A stretch of DNA of 64,000 nt from Clostridia bacterium (lineage in GTDB: Bacteria; Bacillota; Clostridia; Christensenellales; Borkfalkiaceae), in the NCBI GenBank assembly GCA_017465865.1, contig JAFTVF010000002.1, forward strand, positions 1-64,000, in the 5' to 3' direction. Positions 59,758-64,000 of the stretch are shown piece after piece; positions within the stretch are counted from its first letter, which is position 1; each line of letters opens with the position of its first letter. The notes beneath the pieces are model-generated. The model saw only the letters and a list, made by a program, of their open reading frames with translations. It was not told the DNA's origin and ran no database searches. The translations under genes were made by a program, and so were the position numbers.

Positions 59758-60735
59758 TTACTCAAAATCCGAAATACTGTATTCCGTTTCGGGAGCTTTG
59801 AATTTGATTACCGTATTGTTGATATTCTTCAAACGCAAATCTAACGTTAATCCCGATTTCATCGTATACTCGTAATCCCCATATTTTTCCGTATTTTTTG
59901 CCGTATACGATAATTGCATAAACGGACTTGTTTTATTATTGAGATTTACCGAGAATGCAGCATTCTTAAAATGCTGTAGGTCAATACTATCCACCCCGCT
60001 CACCGCTAAACATTTATTACAAAGTTCTTTAGCCCAGTAGTCTTTCAAAACGTAATTATTTCCCGTTTTATCAAAGTCTTTACTTTCGCAATTCAGGATA
60101 TAATCCCCCAAAATTCCCATAACTTGATAATTTGAATCATCACTCGAATCAAAGGGATTAGAATCTTCAATCAGCCATTTATTTAATGCACTTTCAGGGA
60201 TTGCATTATCGCCTATATCATATTCATAGTATACAAAACAGCCTTTTTCCCCTAAATAGTACTTCACAGCAAGAGACCTGGCAACATTATTATCCTCTTG
60301 CTCAGAACCTTTCATTACTTTTGATTTCGCCCTAAGCGTTGCTCTTATTTCATAAAAAGCCTCATTCTCGGTAAAATAGCAAGTCATAGTCCTATCCAGA
60401 TAACTTGAGCTTGAAATTTCAGACGAATTGACACTTTGTTTCTTTGAAGCACTATTAGTTACTTTTACTTCTATCGTTACGCTCGTGTATTCTTTGTCCG
60501 AATCCGAAGCAAACTGCTTTCCGAGAGGAGCTATTTTTCCTCCCTGCTCGCTCGTCGCATTCACCGTCTGCAAATCGCCGCGAAACGCGTTCAACACCTC
60601 GCCTACCTCTTGCACGGTCGTTACCTTTTCGCTTCTTCCGTTGCCTTTCCCCGCTACGGCTGTACCCGTATTCGGAAAAATCAAGGCACAAAGCACCAAA
60701 AACCCGCACGCTATCCATGAAAAATATTTCTTCAT
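59758..60735 (-). CDS. Predicted secreted protein of unknown function
   Basis: A 325-residue protein with a standard signal peptide (about 1-28, hydrophobic core SWIACGFLVLCALIF, cleavage after AVA). The mature part is polar, with many serines and asparagines; four cysteines include CESKDF and CNKC. No lipobox. No family recognised. Co-transcribed with the downstream polytopic membrane protein and divergent from XRE-3. Confidence 0.7.
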   Translation of the reverse strand: MKKYFSWIACGFLVLCALIFPNTGTAVAGKGNGRSEKVTTVQEVGEVLNAFRGDLQTVNATSEQGGKIAPLGKQFASDSDKEYTSVTIEVKVTNSASKKQSVNSSEISSSSYLDRTMTCYFTENEAFYEIRATLRAKSKVMKGSEQEDNNVARSLAVKYYLGEKGCFVYYEYDIGDNAIPESALNKWLIEDSNPFDSSDDSNYQVMGILGDYILNCESKDFDKTGNNYVLKDYWAKELCNKCLAVSGVDSIDLQHFKNAAFSVNLNNKTSPFMQLSYTAKNTEKYGDYEYTMKSGLTLDLRLKNINNTVIKFKAPETEYSISDFE

Positions 60736-60787
60736 TTCGTCCTCCTGTAACTTTTTTAGAAATTTTTCATTTCTTTTGGCATATTAT

Positions 60788-60827
60788 ATCACAATTTGAG
60801 ATGAATGTCAATATCTCATACTGTGAT
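60788..60827. promoter_or_regulatory. Interrupted palindromic operator between XRE-3 and the secreted-protein operon
   Basis: A 40-bp near-palindrome: ATCACA (60788-60793) pairs with TGTGAT (60822-60827), and TGAGAT (60797-60802) with ATCTCA (60813-60818); 13 of 15 outer positions match. It lies 43 bp before XRE-3 and 52 bp before the secreted-protein gene, suggesting control of both. Confidence 0.65.
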
Positions 60828-60870
60828 TTATATAATTAAAATACAAAATATTTTTCAAGTTGGGAATTTT

Positions 60871-61095
60871 ATGCCTGTATTACGGTTAAAAGAATTGCGA
60901 GAGGAGTTTCAAGTTACACAGAAACGGCTTTCGGAATATCTGCATATAAAACAGAATACTTATTCGCAATACGAAAACGAACAACGCCAATTACCTTTGG
61001 AAGCGTTGATCGCTCTTGCGGAATATTACGACGTATCAACCGATTACATTCTCGGACTTACGGACGTAGACGCTCCCTATCCCCGAAAAAAATAA
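60871..61095 (+). CDS. XRE-family transcriptional regulator (XRE-3)
   Basis: A 74-residue single-domain Cro/C1-type protein (LKELREEFQVTQKRLSEYL, QNTYSQYENEQRQLP, STDYILGLTDV). I take ATG 60871; a 22-codon extension upstream crosses the operator and lacks a Shine-Dalgarno. It probably controls itself and the divergent secreted/membrane protein pair. Confidence 0.87.
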   Translation: MPVLRLKELREEFQVTQKRLSEYLHIKQNTYSQYENEQRQLPLEALIALAEYYDVSTDYILGLTDVDAPYPRKK

Positions 61096-61099
61096 ACCC

Positions 61100-61125
61100 C
61101 ACCGAGGCTTAAATGCCTCGGTTTT
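61100..61125 (+). terminator. Intrinsic terminator after XRE-3
   Basis: Arms accgaggc and gcctcggt with a 6-nt loop, followed by tttatt. Confidence 0.75.
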
Positions 61126-61166
61126 ATTCTGTTCCTCCAAAATACCCAAACACCCCCGAATTTCCG

Positions 61167-61217
61167 TTGACATTCCCCGAATATTATGGTATTATATATT
61201 TGTTGATTTTACAACAA
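61167..61217 (+). promoter_or_regulatory. marR-degV promoter with TTGTTG-N6-CAACAA site
   Basis: TTGACA 61167-61172 and TATTAT 61190-61195, 17-bp spacer. The inverted repeat ttgttg-N6-caacaa (61200-61217) covers the start site and ends just before the Shine-Dalgarno. It is a plausible MarR autorepressor site. Confidence 0.65.
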
Positions 61218-61228
61218 GAGGAGGTATT

Positions 61229-61675
61229 ATGGAAGAACGGTTTAAGACTTTTACGGTATTGATCGCAAAAATCAGCCGTAATATACGAAAGATCAAGACG
61301 GAAGAAATGTCTGAAATGAACTTAAAAAGCCCGCACGTTTCCTGTCTTTATTATCTTTTCAAAGCAGGAGCGTTGACGGCGAAAGAGCTCAGCGACGTGT
61401 GCGAGGAGGATAAAGCGGCGATCTCGCGTTCTATCGATTATTTGGAAAAGGAAGGGTATCTGCAATGCGACAGTCAGGCGAAAAAGCGGTATCGCGCGCA
61501 TCTTTCCTTGACGGAAAAAGGCGAAAAGGTCGGGCGGTTTATCGCGGATAAGATCGATAATATACTCGCGCTGGCAAGCGAGGGCTTGACGGAGGAAAAT
61601 CGAACGATTTTTTATCAGAGCCTTACGCTGATCAGCGACAATCTGCAAAAAATATGTAATGAATACGGAGAATAA
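61229..61675 (+). CDS. MarR-family transcriptional regulator
   Basis: A 148-residue winged-helix protein: GALTAKELSDVCEEDKAAISRSIDYLEKEGYL is the DNA-binding unit, with helices at both ends for dimerisation. The wing reads DSQAKKRYRAHLSLTEKG. It lies 3 bp before degV and may repress the operon in response to a ligand. AGGAGG precedes the ATG. Confidence 0.9.
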   Translation: MEERFKTFTVLIAKISRNIRKIKTEEMSEMNLKSPHVSCLYYLFKAGALTAKELSDVCEEDKAAISRSIDYLEKEGYLQCDSQAKKRYRAHLSLTEKGEKVGRFIADKIDNILALASEGLTEENRTIFYQSLTLISDNLQKICNEYGE

Positions 61676-61678
61676 ATC

Positions 61679-62524
61679 ATGGTAAAAATAGTCATCGATT
61701 CCGCGGCGGATATCGGCAAGGAAGAAGCGGAAAAGCTCGGCATCGTTATGGTCCCGATGGTGATCACGTTCGGCGCGGAGGAATACTACGACGGGGTAAA
61801 CATTACCCCTTTGCAATTTTATGAAAAGCTCATCGAGGGCGACGAGTTGCCCAAAACAAGTCAGGTAAGCCCCTACCGCTTTGAAGAAGCGTTTGAAAAA
61901 ATAACGGCAAACGGCGACGAAGCGGTGGTTATCACGATCTCGTCCAAGCTGTCGGGCACGCACGCAAGCGCGGTGCAGGCGGCGGAGAAATTCGGCGATA
62001 AAGTGTTCGTCGTAGACAGCCTGAACGCTTGTATCGGCGAAAGATTGCTGTGCCAATATGCCCTGCGTTTGGTCGAACAGGGTCTATCCGCAAAAACGAT
62101 TGCGGAAAAGCTGAACGAGGTAAAATCCAAGATCAACGTAATGGCGATGATCAACACCCTCGAATACCTGAAAAAAGGCGGTAGAATTTCCGCCGCGGCG
62201 GCGTTTGCGGGCAGTATGCTGTCGTTAAAGCCCGTCGTTGCGATCATCGACGGCGAAGTAAAGGTAATCGGCAAAGCGTTAGGCTCGAAGAAAGGCAATA
62301 ACTTGCTGAACGGGCTGGTAGAGAAAAAAGGCGGTATCGATTTCTCGATGCCCTACGGGGTTATCTGGTCGGGACTTAACGACACGCTGTTGCAAAAATA
62401 CGTGAAAGACAGCGCGCATTTGTGGGAAAGCGAAACGGACAGCGTACCCGCGTATATGCTCGGCGGCACGATCGGCACGCATATCGGCCCCGGCGCGATC
62501 GGCGTAGCGTTCTTTGAAAAATAA
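61679..62524 (+). CDS. DegV family fatty-acid-binding protein
   Basis: A 281-residue DegV protein, the family that includes FakB, which presents fatty acids to the kinase FakA. Signatures: IDSAADIGKEEAEKLGI, LPKTSQVSPYRFEEAF, ISSKLSGTHASAVQAA and KKGGRISAAAAFAGSMLSLKP, with GGTIGTHIGPGAIGVAF at the end. Coupling to a MarR regulator fits lipid-responsive control (inference). fakA is not in the window. Confidence 0.93.
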   Translation: MVKIVIDSAADIGKEEAEKLGIVMVPMVITFGAEEYYDGVNITPLQFYEKLIEGDELPKTSQVSPYRFEEAFEKITANGDEAVVITISSKLSGTHASAVQAAEKFGDKVFVVDSLNACIGERLLCQYALRLVEQGLSAKTIAEKLNEVKSKINVMAMINTLEYLKKGGRISAAAAFAGSMLSLKPVVAIIDGEVKVIGKALGSKKGNNLLNGLVEKKGGIDFSMPYGVIWSGLNDTLLQKYVKDSAHLWESETDSVPAYMLGGTIGTHIGPGAIGVAFFEK

Positions 62525-62535
62525 TAAGAAAACCC

Positions 62536-62572
62536 AACCGACCTGTGGCAATGTGCCACAGGTCGGTTATTT
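62536..62572 (+). terminator. Intrinsic terminator after degV
   Basis: 15-bp arms aaccgacctgtggca/tgccacaggtcggtt with a 3-nt loop. Confidence 0.85.
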
Positions 62573-62607
62573 TATGAAAAGAAATTAACGCTTTATCGTA
62601 TTTCGTA

Positions 62608-62636
62608 TTGACTTTCTTCTAAAAAACGGGTATAAT
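62608..62636 (+). promoter_or_regulatory. Sigma-A promoter of structured RNA-3
   Basis: TTGACT 62608-62613 and TATAAT 62631-62636, 17-bp spacer; the predicted start, 7 nt on, is G62643, the first base of the closing stem. Confidence 0.82.
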
Positions 62637-62642
62637 AAATAT

Positions 62643-62830
62643 GCTACCCCCCGAATTTCACTTGAAATTCTCACATCTTAATAGCTCATAATGGATATAA
62701 TTCTGGTGGAATTATATCCTACTCGTGTTTACAAACTCCATTATGGGTGATGTGAACGGGGTGTAGCAACTTTTACGGGAAAGATATATTCTACGGTGTC
62801 GTTCTCGTAAGGGAGCGGCACTCTTTTTTA
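62643..62830 (+). ncRNA. Structured RNA-3 with terminator, upstream of a SLOG-family gene
   Basis: The closing stem is 62643-62653 with 62757-62767 (10 bp, one mismatch). Inside are a small hairpin GAATTTC/GAAATTC, then a rod with TCACATC/GATGTGA, CATAATGG/CCATTATG and an apical ATATAATTC/GAATTATAT hairpin. The tail contains GATATATTC, a near copy of the apical 5' arm that could pair with its 3' arm. A terminator with several G-U pairs (62796-62828) ends it, 53 bp before the gene. Same architecture as RNA-1 and RNA-2. A rod with inner loops also recalls 6S RNA, which I cannot exclude. Confidence 0.65.
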
Positions 62831-62882
62831 TAGTACGAAAATGAAAAGCTGTTCATTTTATTAAAAATTATAAATAAACGGT

Positions 62883-63431
62883 ATGGGGTATATGCAAAAC
62901 AAGATATGTTGTTTTATCGGGCATAGAAAGCTCGTCGTATCTTCCGAGCTATGCGAGAAATTGAAGAAAACGATCGTTTGGCTGATCGAGAAAAAAGGCG
63001 TGAACTGGTTTCTGTTCGGAAGTGCCAGTAAATTCGACGAGCTGTGCTTGAAAACGGTAACGGAGCTACAAAAAAGTTATCCTGAAATCAAGCGCACGTA
63101 CGTGCGTTCGAATTGTCCGTATATTCGTAATTCGCATAGAAAGCAGCTATTAAAATCGTATGACGATACTTTGATACCGAGCAAAGTTAAAAACGCAGGT
63201 CGCGCGGCTTACGTGGAGCGAAACCAAGAAATGATAGACGCGAGCGATTTTTGCGTATTTTATTACAACCCCGAATACAAACCGCCTATACGGAAGCCGT
63301 CTAAGGGGGCGCTTACAAGCGAACGACCCAACAGCGGAACAAAGCTCGCTTACGAATACGCCGTTCGCAAAAGCAAGGACGGTTCAAAAACGGTTATCAA
63401 TATACGGGAAGACGACTTCCTCATTATATAG
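62883..63431 (+). CDS. SLOG-superfamily protein (DUF1273/YspA-like)
   Basis: A 182-residue Rossmann-like protein beginning with the family phrase CCFIGHRKL and continuing VNWFLFGSASKFDELCLKTV and VERNQEMIDASDFCVFYYN. The GTKLAYEYA motif near the end is typical. SLOG proteins bind nucleotides or nucleotide-derived signals, some in defence or conflict systems. Start uncertain: ATG 62883 or 62892, neither with a strong Shine-Dalgarno. Its stop codon overlaps a copied tRNA-arm sequence. Confidence 0.8.
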   Translation: MGYMQNKICCFIGHRKLVVSSELCEKLKKTIVWLIEKKGVNWFLFGSASKFDELCLKTVTELQKSYPEIKRTYVRSNCPYIRNSHRKQLLKSYDDTLIPSKVKNAGRAAYVERNQEMIDASDFCVFYYNPEYKPPIRKPSKGALTSERPNSGTKLAYEYAVRKSKDGSKTVINIREDDFLII

Positions 63432-63450
63432 GAGTTCGAACCCTTACGGC
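63430..63450 (+). repeat. Inverted partial copy of the tRNA-Arg T-arm
   Basis: aggagttcgaacc plus ttacgg repeats the T-arm and acceptor 3' strand of the adjacent tRNA-Arg (63496-63516) on the opposite strand, with one base missing. It begins inside the SLOG stop codon. Confidence 0.75.
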
Positions 63451-63487
63451 AGGAAAAAGCCCCGCGACCAATGTCGCGGGGCTTTTC
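63451..63487. terminator. Bidirectional terminator between SLOG and tRNA-Arg
   Basis: Arms aaaagccccgcgac and gtcgcggggctttt with a 4-nt loop, A- and T-tracts on both sides; it serves both convergent genes. Confidence 0.88.
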
Positions 63488-63488
63488 C

Positions 63489-63565
<77 letters not shown>

Positions 63566-63668
63566 TTATATAAACGCTCTCTCATCAAAGCGCTTATATA
63601 GTATAGAATTTTTTTTCGGTTTTGTCAACTGTTTTTCGTCGCTTTTCCAAGTTTTATCAAAAAAAGTT

Positions 63669-64000
63669 TTATTTCATCAAAAGCGCCGCCGCGCCGAGAA
63701 GTCCTGCCGAGTTTCCAAGCTCCGCAATACGGATCTTGACCTGCGGGCCTAATTCTCCTGCGAAAATATCCTTATCCAGCAACGCTTGCAAGGGCTTGAC
63801 AAGCTCGTCGCCCTGCGCGCACACGCCGCCGCCGAGCAATACCGTTTCGGGGCGGAAAATGTTCGCAAAATTCGTGATCCCGCAAGCGAGGTGATAGATA
63901 TAATCCTCTACCACTTTTTTTGCGTACGGGTCGCTGTTTTTATAATCGAACGCCGTTTTGCCCGTTACCTTATCGATCGAGCCGATCTCCCACATTTTAC
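63669..64000 (-). CDS. ROK-family kinase, C-terminal part (runs off the window)
   Basis: About 110 C-terminal residues of a ROK protein, probably glucokinase. The segment ETVLLGGGVCAQGDELVKPL and the end AELGNSAGLLGAAALLMK are the family's conserved C-terminal signatures. The frame remains open past base 64000, so the N-terminal ATP-binding and zinc-finger parts lie outside. Substrate not determinable here. Confidence 0.88.
   Translation of the reverse strand, partial: KMWEIGSIDKVTGKTAFDYKNSDPYAKKVVEDYIYHLACGITNFANIFRPETVLLGGGVCAQGDELVKPLQALLDKDIFAGELGPQVKIRIAELGNSAGLLGAAALLMK

Noticed and set aside
60805-60870. 22-codon upstream extension of XRE-3
   Set aside because: It reads through the palindromic operator and has no Shine-Dalgarno; the helix-turn-helix domain begins at the ATG at 60871.

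Overview
This window is a chromosomal segment of an endospore-forming Bacillota, most likely class Clostridia and probably an uncultured gut lineage; no ribosomal RNA is present to place it further. Evidence: strong Shine-Dalgarno sites, sigma-A type promoters, and sporulation genes throughout (spoIIE, a spoVB-like flippase, spoVAC/AD/AE, yunB, cwlD, sigH). Core genes look GC-balanced. Several accessory loci (about 6.9-7.8, 18-19.6, 23.3-24.9, 36-37.4, 59.8-61 and 62.6-63.4 kb) are visibly richer in A+T.

Layout. 0-9 kb: a YitT-family protein, a DUF1846 protein with a small membrane partner, a lone PTS EIIC_2 permease, a DUF1540 mini-protein, rplI, a second YitT, HU, an XRE regulator divergent from a TM2/DUF2752 pair, and trpS. 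9-16 kb: a pyrimidine operon on the minus strand, read pyrB-pyrC-(GH43-like)-pyrF-pyrK-pyrD-pyrE, with a terminator in its leader. 16-25 kb: a metallophosphoesterase, a cysteine-rich protein, a leucine-rich-repeat lipoprotein behind a structured RNA, LysM, spoVB-like, pgi, and a lipoprotein behind a second structured RNA. 25-33 kb: lone MazF, spoIIE, an MsmX-like ATPase, aldo/keto reductase, yigZ, tyrS, WYL regulator. 33-41 kb: murG-yunB, an XRE/lipoprotein pair, spoVAC-AD-AE and an unknown membrane protein. 41-51 kb: mrnC-rlmB-sigH-dnaX-ybaB-recR-gpsA, cwlD, a DeoC-like pseudo-enzyme, and a nadD-yqeK fusion with rsfS. 51-64 kb: recX-birA-nnr, a phosphoribosyltransferase, an 809-residue repeat protein, rpsF-ssb-rpsR, accessory membrane and secreted proteins with a third XRE, marR-degV, a third structured RNA with a SLOG protein, tRNA-Arg, and the end of a ROK kinase.

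Most unusual content. (1) A dispersed family of about 202-bp repeats (three full copies and one half copy), each a chain of short hairpins separated by gtgaatt or tttcac words. Stem sequences differ between copies but pairing is kept; a related hairpin chain lies between pyrD and pyrE. (2) Three structured RNAs of one architecture: a sigma-A promoter 7 nt before the first G of a long closing stem, inner hairpins, a tail that can pair with an inner hairpin arm, an intrinsic terminator, then an accessory gene. (3) Sporulation-type promoters whose predicted start site falls on or next to an ATG that lacks a Shine-Dalgarno site, suggesting leaderless mRNAs. (4) Large inverted repeats centred on the -10 boxes of spoIIE and of the mrnC-rlmB-sigH operon. 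(5) Three XRE regulators, each facing an accessory gene across its own palindromic operator. All functional statements are from reading the sequence and knowledge of families; no searches were run.
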